Part shown: positions 1 to 12,446 of the stretch, piece by piece
Layout of the letters: each line of letters starts with the position of its first letter
Numbering within the stretch: the first letter of the stretch is position 1
Source: Limnephilus marmoratus
Taxonomy: Eukaryota; Arthropoda; Insecta; Trichoptera; Limnephilidae
Reading direction: 5' to 3'
NCBI GenBank assembly: GCA_917880885.1
Contig: OU862913.1
Coordinates: 25,491,286-25,555,285, forward strand
Length of the DNA: 64,000 nucleotides
Program-made: the position numbers and the translations under genes
Notes under the pieces: model-generated
Told to the model about the DNA's origin: nothing
The model's input: only the letters and a program-made list of their open reading frames with translations
Database searches by the model: none

Positions 1-47
1 TCACAATAACTAGGTAAATAAAGTTGTCCCTAGCCATGTGTACTCAC

Positions 48-320
48 TTGAAAGTTCCCTGTGGCATAAAATCTCACTGCTATGAGAAGCTGCAACAGAG
101 GCGGTATTGGGACACCTCGGTTATTGGCACTCTGTGTTAAATTCAAAAGTGGCAAGAGGACATTTATTATTATATCTTTTCTAAATCGAAATCTTCTTCG
201 GAATTCCACATTATCAAAATATTCCAGCGGATTTTCTGCATCCCGTAAATACAGCTTTATAGGACGATATTGGTACAAATCTTCATAAAGGTAGTCGATA
301 AAATCATGGAAATTATTCAT
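48..320 (-). CDS. HARBI1-like (Harbinger transposase-derived nuclease) N-terminal exon
   Basis: Reading leftwards from the ATG at 320, this exon encodes about 91 residues beginning MNNFHDFIDYLYEDL and ending RFYATGNFQ. That is the usual N-terminal region of PIF/Harbinger DDE nucleases (putative nuclease HARBI1). The frame is open, and directly after GNFQ there is a strong splice donor (GTGAGT, complement of 42-47), so the coding sequence probably continues in an exon to the left of the window. The catalytic DDE residues are not in the window. It could be a transposase exon or a domesticated copy; no matching terminal repeats were found here. The 240 bp upstream (321-560) are rich in CTCGA motifs and may be its promoter or element end. 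Confidence 0.72.
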
Positions 321-564
321 TATGCTAATAAAACTTGAAATAACCTCAGAAATAATGTGGTGCGCGCTGTTAACAAGCTTCGAGGAGACCTCAAGGTAGA
401 TCGCGACGTACCTCGAGTTTGACAGTTCATTACTCGACTCGACTGAGGAATTTGCTCAAGTCGAGGATAGTTTTTTCAGTTCTGCATAGCGAATTTATCC
501 TTGAGGTTGAGTCGAGTGGAGGAAATCTCGAGGAACCGACTATGCATACGGGTGTTAAATCCTG

Positions 565-765
565 ACAGATATTGACAATATAGATAACAAAAACTGGAAA
601 CAAAACAGACAATAGGTGGGTAAAAACTGGGAGATTTTCAGACATCAATAGACTATATAGACATCAACATATCAGAGGAAGACAAGGACAAAGTTGGACA
701 GCGATAAGGAGACAGTACAGACATCAACAGACTACATAAAGGAGATACAAAACAGAAATCAGATA
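565..765. repeat. Imperfect tandem repeat (AGACATCAACAGAC type), segment 1
   Basis: This stretch consists of variations on 'gacatcaacagactac', 'gagacagtacagac' and 'aaaactgggag'. The same material returns at 2035-2585 and 2998-3128, so a satellite-like array has been split by later insertions. The repeating unit is loosely 155-195 bp, judged from the spacing of the aaaactgggag motif. Confidence 0.6.
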
Positions 766-769
766 TTTA

Positions 770-990
770 TTTATTTCAACGCCATAAAATGGCTATTACA
801 ATCCAGTGATACATGATACACGATACACAGTGGTACACAGGAGGGTAATAACAATGATAGTAATGTACATTAAACAAAGTACATAAGGATGATAACAACT
901 AATAATAATAATAATAATTGGATAATTTATAAAGCGCCGTTTTTGTGAAAAATCACCTCAAGGGCGCTGTACAATTTATTAGGAATGCTT
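770..990 (-). repeat. Two LINE 3' tail fragments
   Basis: From 770 a (ATTT)n start leads into a LINE-like 3' end read on the minus strand. From about 901 an (AAT)n tract is followed by 'tttataaagcgccgttttt' and 'cacctcaagggcgctgtac'. The second piece matches the 3' end of the CR1/L2-like LINE at 22094 and a fragment at 31695, so it is a 5'-truncated copy of that family. Confidence 0.55.
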
Positions 991-1740
991 AGGTTCTAAC
1001 TGATTTTACTATTTACAAATGGATACAGAAACATACTTACCTGGCAGGTCACTTCCGATAAACACACTTTAATTATAAGTTTATGCTTGGAGAAGATACG
1101 GCTTTGCACGCGGAGGACATTACAGTTAACACACTGGACATTGCATGATTTTACATTATTTGCTACCCTCATCGCTGTTAGTACCTATTACATTTGTGAA
1201 TAGATTAGTGGCAAAAGTAGAGGTATTTATTTTAAAATACTGGAGAATTTAGGACTATTGGAGATTAGTGGCAAAAGTATAGTTGATATTTATTTTAAAA
1301 TACTGGAGAATTTCGGAATCTTTAGGGCTGGAGAATGTTCATGAAATGACCTTCACAAACGCTTACTTTTTTTTTTTTTTTTCTACGTTTTTACAGGTTA
1401 GTTATTTACGGTGTCGCGGGCATTGAAAGTGAAGGTGAAAGATTTTGAGTTTATGGATACGACTGTCTGAAAAGGTGAGTTTTAAGTCTAGCTCTAAATT
1501 CCGCCGCGTCTGTGATCATTAGTAACTAGTATTTAGTTATAGGATAGGAACTAGTATTTAGTTATAGGATACAAATATGTTTTACAAAAAAAAAAAAAGA
1601 ATATGAGCTCATACAAAGTATACACATTTTAATGCAGAAAAGTAAATAAAGGTGAATTCTTAGAAAAATTCTCAACATCAAGTATAATATACTTTACTTT
1701 TATTTGTACATATCGTTGTAATCTAGGAATTGGCTAAAAT
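991..1740. other. No gene recognised; two short local duplications
   Basis: I see no gene here. About 60 bp containing 'gattagtggcaaaagta' and 'ttttaaaatactggagaa' is directly duplicated at 1200-1318. A 26-bp sequence around 'actagtatttagttatag' is duplicated at about 1524-1572. The rest is unassigned AT-rich DNA. Confidence 0.5.
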
Positions 1741-1749
1741 GGAGTAACT

Positions 1750-1922
1750 TAAGAACCCTACACACTTGTGTGGTGTGGTGTGTCGTAACTACAAATTAAC
1801 CAATCATCGTCGTCGCTTGTCGACACGCCACAACCTACAAATATGTCTCTAACCACAATAAATGTATGAAACCGATGTGCTTCTGACGCGCCACGACACA
1901 CCACACCACACAAGTGTGTTTC
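1750..1922. mobile_element. Short MITE with ~27-bp inverted termini
   Basis: The left arm starts acacacttgtgtggtgtgg and the right arm ends ccacaccacacaagtgtgt. Together they form a near-perfect terminal inverted repeat around roughly 115 bp of AT-rich interior. No coding capacity is present. A TTA/TAA-like flank suggests a Harbinger-type element, but the TSD is not clear. Confidence 0.6.
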
Positions 1923-2034
1923 CGCCTTTAGTAATGATATTATTGTACCTTCAGATGAAATGACTGAAGTTTGAAATGACTACAGGTACTGCTAATTAGT
2001 TCTGCTTTTCAGGGCTGTCAGTTAGAGAATCAAT

Positions 2035-3130
2035 AATAAATAGATATCTAAAAACTGAGACTATACAGACATCAATAGACTACACAGTCATCAGCAGATC
2101 ACACTGGCTAGAGCCACACTAAGGAGGGCGACATAAAGTCAAGATAAGACAGAGATAAAGAGACAATACAGACATCAAGAGACAACATAAATCGTATCAA
2201 ACAGACAACATCTGAACATAAAAACAGACATCAGGTTTGTAAAACCTGGGAGACTGTACAGACATCAGTGGACTACACAGACATCAACAGATCACACAGA
2301 CCAGAGGGAGATAAGTGACATAAAGTCGGGCAGATATAAAGAGACAGTACAGAAATCAACAGACAACATAAACTAGACATAAAACAGACATCCGATGTAT
2401 AAAAACTGGGAGACTTACAGACATCAATAGACTACACAAATTCAGGATCAGGCATGCAAAAACTAAGAGACTATAAAGACATCAAAAAATTAAACAGACA
2501 TAAACAGACCATTCAGATCAAGAACAACACAGAGGAAGGCGAGAGACAGAGCCAGAACGAGATAAAAAGACAATACAGACATCTGACGACCGGCATAGTC
2601 CAGTGGTAAGGCTCTTGACTAGTGCTCCGAAGGTCGCGGGATCGAATCCCGGCGTGGCAAATAAATTTTATTTGATTAATTTGTGATATTTCACAATTTA
2701 TTCATTTAAAATAATATATAGTATATTTGGGGCACGTTCCAGAGTGGAAGATACTCTCAGTATCACCCTGGGGTAAGACCACCATTCAGAATTGAAACGT
2801 TGCTTGAAATGGCTTAAGCCGTGTTTGGTGACCAGATCTGAATAGCCAGGTACTTCCCCATCTTCCTCTTCACTATCTCCTTCCCCTCCCCACTACCTTC
2901 AGCCTCACAACATACCCCAATTGGGGATGCCACAGTCCCACTGCCTCCAGATGGGAGCAATTGGGACACTTGTGCGGTATTCATGTAAAAAAAAAAAATC
3001 AACAGACAACAAAAACTGGACACAATCCAGACATCGGGAGTATAAAAACTAAGAGACTATACAAAATGGAGACATTTCGGGTATGTAAAACCTAAGAGAC
3101 AATACAGATATCAACAGACACTATAAAGTG
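2035..3130. repeat. Imperfect tandem repeat, segments 2 and 3
   Basis: Units carrying 'agacatcaacagac', 'cagatcacac.gaccagagg' and 'aaaactgggagac' run through 2035-2585 and resume at 2998-3128. The SINE at 2585-2998 sits inside the array. The right end runs almost to PAXBP1 exon 9, and unit-like sequence can be followed to about 3180. Confidence 0.6.
2585..2998 (+). mobile_element. tRNA-derived SINE, copy 1 (full length)
   Basis: The head (about 2585-2660) has a polymerase III A-box-like region (TAGTCCAGTGGTAAGG) and a B box (GGTCGCGGGATCGAATCC). The body runs from 'caaataaattttatttgat' to 'cttgtgcggtatt' and ends in a poly(A) tract at 2987-2998. A second copy with the same head, body and tail lies at 36961-37387. 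The element splits the surrounding tandem array. Confidence 0.82.
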
Positions 3131-3222
3131 ACCTCACAGATCACACCGGCCAGAGGAAGGTGAGTGACCAAGTCCGAGACAGAAGCTGGTTGACCTGCAT
3201 GAAGAGGAAGAGGTAGACTGAC

Positions 3223-3349
3223 CTTGAGCCGGCTGCATGACCTCCTGCGCCTGGTCCCGCACGTCCGCCCTGCGGCGCTCCGTCAGGTACGCCGCTTTCC
3301 GCTTGTGCAATGTCATGGCGCGCGCTTCCAACGCACAGAGGGCTGGCAT
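3223..3349 (-). CDS. PAXBP1: PAXBP1 exon 9 (last in window)
   Basis: Encodes MPALCALEARAMTLHKRKAA then YLTERRRADVRDQAQEVMQP, matching human VPLINELE-YKQRASRLVQRRQDDIKDE. Acceptor TTGTCTAG, donor CAAG|GTCAGT, ending in phase 1. Later exons are outside the window; none was found in 1-3130. Confidence 0.87.
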
Positions 3350-6300
3350 CTAGACAAGGGAAAATACATCAAAATTATATTCAGTCTTTTATATCTTCTG
3401 CTGTTAAAACAATGCTTTAACCTGTTAAAGACCAGGCCCTTTCACGAAAATTCCAAAAATTAACAAAGCACCACTTTGAATTTTGAATTGAATGTTTTGT
3501 GGATTAATTTTGAGTTATCGTATATTTTATTCACCGAAACACATTCCTAGAACAATAAACTATGTACCAAAACAACATAATAAAAACATCAATATTTCAA
3601 TCACTCTCCTAATAAAGCAGCTGCTTGTGTATAGGAGAGGACAACTAAAAAAAATTACATTTGTTTAAATTAAAACAAAAAATATTAGTAATTTAACAAA
3701 AATTAACATTACTTGCGTTAATTAGGTAAATTGATGGGTTTTATGATGTTTTTGTCAAGTAACACGCATCGGACTTTGACAGAAAGAATTGCGGCAAATT
3801 TGACATTTTGATAACCACAGATAAAATCATTTAAAAATATTCTAGGGTTGCCAGGTGAATGAAATTTTTGCCTATATCATGGGCAAATGTTGGCACAAGC
3901 GATTCCGACCTCGTCCTTCATACAAATTCTGTACATAGAAGGGTCAAAATCGCAAACATATTTTTTTCGAAATTTTTTCCGCGCGCATGCGCACAAACCG
4001 CGCGTGGATTAGCGTCTCCGGCAAATAACTGGTTAAAAAAGAGATCTCTGAAGGGTTACTTTTTTTTACATTAGCTCCAAGAAAGGGGGGTGGAGGATCT
4101 ATTTAGGAAAAGGAAAATAATTTCCCTTAGGACCTCTGGAGTTGCTGCATGGAAGTTTTTTTTAAAGAAATGAAGGAGAGAAAGGAGAGGAAGGGAAAGG
4201 GTAAGAGGTGTGGATAGAAATCTGGGGGTCAGTGTGTCCAGGAGTGATACACGTATGAATTCATCCCTCCCAGGGCGGTGCAAGGCGGTTTCAAATTTTC
4301 CATTGAGCCGCTAATATTGACTTCAACGATTAAAATAAAATATATATATTTATATTTATGTCACCTTTTCGTCGAGACATTCCACCAAGTCTGTGATGTA
4401 CGCCCTCAGCCTCTGGTAGAACTCGTACCGGGAAGCTAGTTGTGGCGCCCTTTTCTCACTGCCCTCCCTCTTTCGCTGCAACTTGGACAGTTCCTCTTCC
4501 ATCTGCTCCACTTCCAGTTTCCTGATGGTCTGCGCAGACCGTAGAGCGGTCAATCTGATCAAATGGAAAATTCATTATTTTTTACTATTTATTTCATTTT
4601 TTACTCTTGAATAACGGTGTGGGAAAATTGTCAAAATATCGTCCCCCAACTGTCGTCGGGAGAGAATATTCAGACCAGTAGGCAAATTACCTTTGATTTT
4701 TTATTTATTTATTTATTGACCCGTCAAAGGCCAGGAAAAACACGGAAATTTCCTAACAAAGGACCATTTTTAATTTTGAATTGAATCTTTTGTGGATTAA
4801 TTTTGAGCTATATTTTATTGACCGAAACACATTCCTAGAACAATAAACTAAGTACCAAAACAACATTACTTGTGTTAATTACATAAATTGATAGGTTTTA
4901 CGATGTTTTCGTCAAGTAACATGCAGACAGAAAGAATCGCAGCAGACGTTTTGATGCCACAGATAAAATCATTAAAAATATTCTGGGGTTGCCAGGTGAA
5001 TGAAATTTTACCTTTGACATGGGTAAACGTTGGCGCAAGCGATTCTGACCTTGTCTTTCATACAAATTCTGTACATAGAAGGGTCAAAATCGCAAACATA
5101 TTTTTATCGAAATTTTTTCCGTGCGCATGGGCACAAACCGTGCGTGGATTCGCATCTCCGGTCAATAAGAGGTTAACACCCCTTTTAGAGGCTTTTAGAT
5201 ATGGATAGTAAAAATTATACAGTACTAGCTGGGGTACCCACCTTCGCTCAGGGAGTTGATATGAGATTGAACTGACTTTGGAACCCACGACAGATCTAGC
5301 TTTATGTACCCCTACCAATGGGTAGCCCCACCCATACAAAAAAAGCTTGGAATGGTCCACAATGTTCCAGAACATTCCACAACATACAAGAGTGTTCACA
5401 ATGTTTCACAATGATTTTGGATGTTCTAGGATGTTCTGGAATGCTCTTGAATGTTCTGGACTGTTCTAAAAATTTCTAGAGAGCAAAACTTCTAGCCGTT
5501 ATATCTTCAAAAGCACTCCTTTCAGGTAAAAACGGGAACCTTCTTCATCGATGGGGGATAGAGGGCTACCACACCATATAACTCCCTTGATCGTACTGGG
5601 ACTCGTTTCTGAGTTTTAGTGGCATGCACAATGCACATTGTACACTTTCTTTTACAATATATATTCATTGATTGTACTGTCGGATGTATTTGGCTAGCGA
5701 AACACAACGCCATTACCCAACCTTTATAACCAACGTCATCTGTTAATTTGCATACATATCAAACCCACACCGCCCGCTTGCCAGACCGCACCCTTATATT
5801 ATATACTTCAACCAATTTACACAAAACCTTGAGAAATTATATACCTAAAAACCTTCATCATGAATCACTCTATCTATTGGTGAAAACCGCATGAAAATAC
5901 ATTGCTTAGTTTAAAAGATCTAAGTGTACAGAAAACTATACGGAAGCGACTACACTTTATACTATGTAATGCTAACTAAACTGCCTCAGTAACAACATTT
6001 TGTATTTGTTTATTGACAAATTGATTTCCACTGACTTGGTATAATTATTTCCTTCCATTAGTATTCTGGGCAAAGAGGAATACATATTGTAGTAAGTCAC
6101 AGAATTTCTGTACTGAAATAAATCCCGACTTCTAGTATTACGTAGTGGAATCCGAAGGCTTATCAATGCAAGCAATTCTGGACGATCAACTAGGTACATC
6201 ATTTAATATTTTATATAGAAATACCAAGCCGGTGAAAAATCCTTTTACGAGGGTGGGTTTTTAAGTTCGCGGAATGGGGGGTAAGGAGTGGAAATAAAAA

Positions 6301-9300
6301 TCCAAAATTATTTTTCCTTTTCAATACATTTACCTGCTACCCTAATACATTTTTCGGATCTTTCAATCAACTTATGTATACCCTCAAAAAAAATTATTTG
6401 TCTTTGTCTAAAAAATACGCCGAAATTGCATCCTTCACTTCTTCATCACTCGAAAAAATTTTCCAACGAATTTTTTTTTTCAAGTTTGGAAATGAGTAAT
6501 AATTACTGGGAGCCAGGTCAAGACTGTGAAGTGGGTGTGACAAAATATCGAAGCCCACCTTCTGCAGGGTAGCCATCGCAACACGGCTCTTGTGAATAGG
6601 CGCGCTGTCGTACAAAAGGAGGACACCTTTGGTCGATTTTCCCCTTCTTTTCTCCTTGATGGCTTCTATTAATTGCTCTAGGATTGAAGCATAGTAATCT
6701 CCGGTTATGGAAACAATTTTATCTTTGTAATCGATCAACAGGATTCCTTCTGAGTCCCAAAAGACTGTCGCCACGATTTTCCCAGCCGATTGTGACACCT
6801 TAAATTTCTAGGGGTGGTGTGCTTTCCTGTGCCACGCAATGAGTCCTGTTTAGACTCAGGTTCATAATGATGAACCCAAATTTCATCACCAGTAACAATT
6901 TGAGCCAACACTCAATCTTTGTCTTCCCTACAAAGGTCCGAAAATGCACGAGAACACTCCACGCGCCGTTGTTCTTGAGGCGGCGAGCATTCCCGGCACC
7001 AATCTTGCGCTGACTTTAGTCATGCCAGATGGCCATGAAGAATTTTGAAAATGGTTGTATCCGATACTCCCAACTATTTCTGCGAACTGTTTCTTCTTTA
7101 GTCGGGAATCTTTTCATATTAATTTTTCGACTTTTTGAATAATTTCCGGAGTGGTCGCCTCGATCGGCCTTCCTGGCTGTGGGTTGTCTTCAAGTGACCC
7201 TTGCCTTGTTTAAAGAGGGTATTCCACTTGTAAACCATAGTTTTACTTGGCAAAGAGTCCCCGAAAACGGATAACATCTCTTTCAGTATGGTCTGAATTG
7301 ATTTTCCTTGCTTGGTAAGGAACTTTATAATGGCCCGGAACTCGATCTTCTCCATATTTCACATTTTCTTCCAGATTGACTTGTTTGGTCGACGATAGCT
7401 CAAAGACTAATGACCTAATTACGATAAAACCCGGTGTTTATACTTATAATGAGTTGTTCAATTAGTATCTAATTCAGCGACACCCCCACTTATCACCTTC
7501 CTTACCATTCCGCGAACTTAAAAACCTCCCCTCGTATCTAGTGAAAAATCCTTCTGTCTGACAATTTTAAAGTCAGTGAAATATTCTTCTGTCTGACAAT
7601 TTTAACCTCTGATCGGCCGGAGATGCGAATCCATGCGCGGTTTGTGCGCATGCTCGTGAAATTTTTTTTTTAAAAAAATGTTTGTCTGCGATTTTGACTC
7701 TTCTATGTACAGAATTTGTATGAAGGACAAGGTCAGAATCGTTGGCGCCAACATTTACCCATGAGACAGGCAAAAATTTCATTCACCTGCCAACTCCAGA
7801 ATATTTTTAAATGATTTTATCTGTGGCATTGAAGTGTCAAATTTGCCGCGATTCCTTCTGTCAAAGTCCGATGCGTGTTACTCGACGAAAACATCGTAAA
7901 ACCTATCAATTTACGTAATTAAACGCAAGTAATGTTGTTGGTGGTACATAGTTTATTGTTCTAGGAATGTGTTTCGGTCAATAAAATATACGATAGCTCA
8001 AAATTAATCCACAAAACATTCAATTCAAATTCAAAGTGATGATTTGTTAGAGAATTTCCAGTGAAAAATCCTTCAGTCTGACAATTTTAACATAGTCAGC
8101 TCAAGGCTGAAACTCTTACCTGATCTTCAGTGCCTCGGTGAGCAGCGCTGCGGTGACGGGGCCCTGCCCAGCGGGAGCCAGGGGGCGCAGGTGCTCCCGA
8201 GACAGGGTTGCCTCCGTCACCTGGGCGGGGGCCACCGCAAAGGGGTTCATCTCAGCTGAGTCTGCAATGCGTAAGGCTTGAGTTAGTGTTAAGGAGGTGC
8301 TCTGAACAAAATTATGTAGATGATAGTTATTGGACAGTGTAGTCAAATTGTCAACAAAAGACAAAATTCTTCTAACAAACTTTTAGATTTTTGAAGTAAA
8401 AGCTTCTTCATCAGTTACTGTCCATCATTAGAATAAAATTAAAGAACTTCATCCAATTCCACCGTTAACATGTTATTTGCTGGAGACGCGCGGACACGTG
8501 CGGTGCGTGCGAAAAAATATTTTTGAATGCGATTTTGACCCTTCTGTGTACAGAATTGTATTAAGGACAAGGTCAGAATCGCTTGCACCAACATCATTGA
8601 TGAATGCGATTTTGACCCTTCTGTGTACAGAATTGTATTAAGGACAAGGTCAGAATCGCTTGCACCAAACATCATTGATGAAATAGCCACAAGTTTCATC
8701 CACCTGGCGACACCAGAATATTTGTAAATCTGTGGAATTGAAATGTCAAATTTGCTGCGATTCAAACTGTCTAAGTCCGATGCATGATACTTGGACAAAA
8801 ACATCGTAAAACCTATCAATTTAGCAAATTAACGCAAGTAATGTTGTTTTGATACATAGTTTGTTGTTCTAGGAATGTGTTCATATTCAAAGTGATGCTT
8901 TGCACAATTTCCTTGCTTCAGGGCAAGTCCCGTCACAGGTTAAAGGCGCAAAAGCGCTTGGAGAATCGTTTCTCTCAAGCCAACCTATTCCAACAATTTA
9001 TTAGGACCCTTTGGTCTTTATTGACAAAATCTAGTAAATTTGACAGCAGCTAACTGTTGTTTACAGGAAGCCATTTTACAGAAAATAAAATAACGTGTGC
9101 AGAGGTGCCTATGAGCACCTACATAAGTTTAACTTCAAAACAACTTCCATGAGCATTAACCTATCCTGTGCGTTGCCAATTTCGTATGCAACCTCGGAAA
9201 TCATGGAAATTATTACTTTGGCGTAAAATTTTTTGGGTTTATTTTGAGCTATCGTATATAATATTTACCGAAACATTTTCCTTGAACAATAAACTATCTA

Positions 9301-12300
9301 TAAAAACAACATTACGTGCTTTTATTTGATAAATTGATAGGTTTTTCAATGTTTTTTGCGACCTACCACGCTCAAACTTTGACAGTTCAAATCGCAGCAA
9401 AAAATGATGCTCAGATGTCACTACGAGTAGCTAGGCGTAGTTCGAGTACATATGGCCCAAGCGATTCTGACCTTGTTCTTCATACAGTTTCTTTATACAT
9501 AAGGGTTAAAATCGCATAAAAAAAAAAGTTCGAAAATTTTGCCAATTTTGTCCGCACGCACCAGCGCGCTTACGGCACAGGAGAGGTTAATTACCATAAG
9601 TTGGATGCATAATATGTAAATGCTACCATGAGAAACTTTTCAAAACTTACGTAAGTCATAAATTTTACTTATGAGTGTAAAGACAGCCATATTACAAAGC
9701 CGCTAATGGATGCAGTAAAATAAATAAATAAAAATTTACCTGCAATCTGCTGAATGGTAGGCATTATGTATGTAGCGCCGTAGTAGGACTCCTGCTGGGC
9801 GGCCATTATCTGCAACAAAACACACTCATTAATATATATTCATAATCCCATTTGAAAATATTCAAACTAAATTTCTTAAAAAGTATGTCATATCATTTTG
9901 AAAATCATCAGTGTAACCCTATTACTCTTTATAAACAAAGAAAATTTTCAATTATTTATAAGAAAAATTCTCTTTTTATAATTTTTTAAGGTTATTCCTA
10001 TCAATGTAATAGTATAATATATCATTGAAGAAGAAGATAACACTAATAATCTAAACGAAAATATGAAAGAGAACAAGACACAGAAAAATAGAAAAAGATA
10101 ATGGTCGCAACTGGGACTCGAACCCAGAACCTCTCGTCTAACCGGGACGTGCGCGTTTACCGATTCTGCCATTGCCACCTTCTATCAAACTGTCATATTT
10201 GTCTCAATCTCACATTTCAAATATTAGAATTAACAATATTATCTTCAACTAATTTATTTTTTCCATATTATAGGCAACTACTCTTTTTATTGGAAACAAT
10301 CATTGTACTGTTATAGTTTTGCTGATTAAATTCGGAAGGAACTTTAAATCATTTGGATATTATAAAAATATTTTAGAACTTTGTAGTACGAACACGTAAC
10401 ACTCCAAGTAACTTTTTAATTTGAGCGTTATAGTTTTTAAAATATACTTTACTACGGAGCAAGTTAATATGAACTAGTCACAGGTATTGATGATTTAGAA
10501 TGTCCATGCTTGCGCTAACATTTCCCGATACGATGGGTAAAAATTTCATTCACTTTTCAACCCCAGAATATTTTTAAATGATTTTATCTGTGGCATCAAA
10601 ATGTCAAATTTGCCGCGAATTTTATCTGTCAAAGTTGATGCGTGTTACTTGACGAAAATATCGAAAAACCCATCAATTTACGTAATTAACGCAAGTAATG
10701 TTGTTTTGGTACATAGTTTATTGGGTAAATTTTTGGGATTGGTGGCCAAGGCTATTACGAATAATTTTTAGAAAAAACTTTAGATTCGCCTTAATCACTA
10801 TAAAAGGAAACTTATTGCATCACGGCTGGCGGAAAATAATGCATTTTAATTTTCAATGTCGTTAACTAAAATTACTTCGCGAACCGAAACTATTTACGCC
10901 CGCCCGCCATTTTGTCGCTGTCAAAATACGTTTTTGAATGGTTTGTTTAGCTACGCAGGGTTTGGGTAGCGGGCTTGGGTATGTTATCTTTACTTTAAAA
11001 AACAGCCTACGTTTTTGAATGGTTTGTTTGGCTATGCAGGGTTTGTGTAGCGGGCTTGTGTATGTGACAAATGGCGAGCGGGCTGTCGTAGTTCGGAAGT
11101 GAAATTTTATTTAACGACATTGAAAATTAAAATGCATTATTTTCCGCCAGCCGTGATGCAATAAGTTTCCTTTTATAGTGATTAAGGAAAATCTAAAGTT
11201 TTTTTCTAAAAATTATTCGTAATAGCCTTGGCCACCAATCCCGAAAAATTACCGTTTATTGTTCTAGGAATGTGTTTCGGTCAATAAAATATTTGAAAAC
11301 TCAAAATTAATCCACAAAACATTCAATTCAAAATTCAAAGTGGTGCTTTTTAGTGAATTTTCGTTAAAGGGCCTGGCCTTTAACAGGTTAAAGGCATTAA
11401 TGGAAATGAAATGTTGGTGTCTTTACCTGACTATGTGTGACTGCTTTCCGGATCTGCTGTGACTCCCACTCCTCACCTCCGCTGTCCACATCCGAACCTG
11501 CAAACATAGCGCCACAGAGTCACTAAGCAATCAACCAACGTACAGGGTAGGCGAGGCAAGTATTCAATGTGATGAATTGATTCCAGTCTGATTCCCCTAG
11601 GACAGGGGTCGGCAAACTTTCAAGTGAGAAGAACCAATTTGTAAAAGAAACAGGATAACAAATTTATCAGAGAGCCATATTATAACGGGGTGGAGGGTTG
11701 TAATCGTACTGTGGTAAATGTGGTGGAACGATAATACCATGTGCTTTGTGTTATCTACATTCTTACTATAATATCACACTTCTACCCATTTAAATGTTTT
11801 TATAAACAGACTCGCACTACACATAAAACACTGATGCTGATCGAGTCACAGATGGTTTGGCGGCTCCGTCTCATAAGGCTGGTTGTGTAGAGGTGAAATT
11901 GCAATTGATGTCTGAAGAGCGCAGACGCATATGCAAAGAGCCGCAAATTCCGACCCCCGCCCTAGGATAGTGAATTTTTTCTTTTGATTCACTATAGTTG
12001 GCCGCTCGCGCACCGATGATCGGTCAAAAAAAAAAAAAAAAAAATTGCTTGCGATTTTGACCCTTATGTATAAAGAAACTGTATCAAGAACAAGGTCAGA
12101 ATCGCTTGCGCCAACAGTATTCTCGATACCAGTAGAAATAGCTGTCAAAGTCAGTCAATGTTTGGTCACAAAAACTTCGATAAACCTATCAATTCATCAA
12201 ATAAACACAAGTAATGTTATTTTTATCGATAGTTTATTGTTCAAAGAATGTGTTACGGTAAATAAAATAAATGATAGTTCGAAATAAATACAAAAAATAC

Positions 12301-12411
12301 TACTTCAAAAGTATTCTTTCCGAGATTTCATACGATGTATGGGCGGCTAGCAAGGGTTAACCGTTTTAGTGCTATTTTGTAAGTACATATGTTTTTTTTT
12401 TTTTTTTTATT

Positions 12412-12446
<35 letters not shown>

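Noticed and set aside
1..3130. Further PAXBP1 exons in the left 3 kb
   Set aside because: I found no minus-strand segment matching the region after exon 9 (human SFGRDRALYQEHAKRRIAER) and no GCFC motif; the area is repeats plus a HARBI1-like exon.
10101..10183. Functional tRNA gene
   Set aside because: The T arm is good, but the acceptor stem has a mismatch, the anticodon arm is unclear and the sequence continues into a SINE tail also found at 42935.
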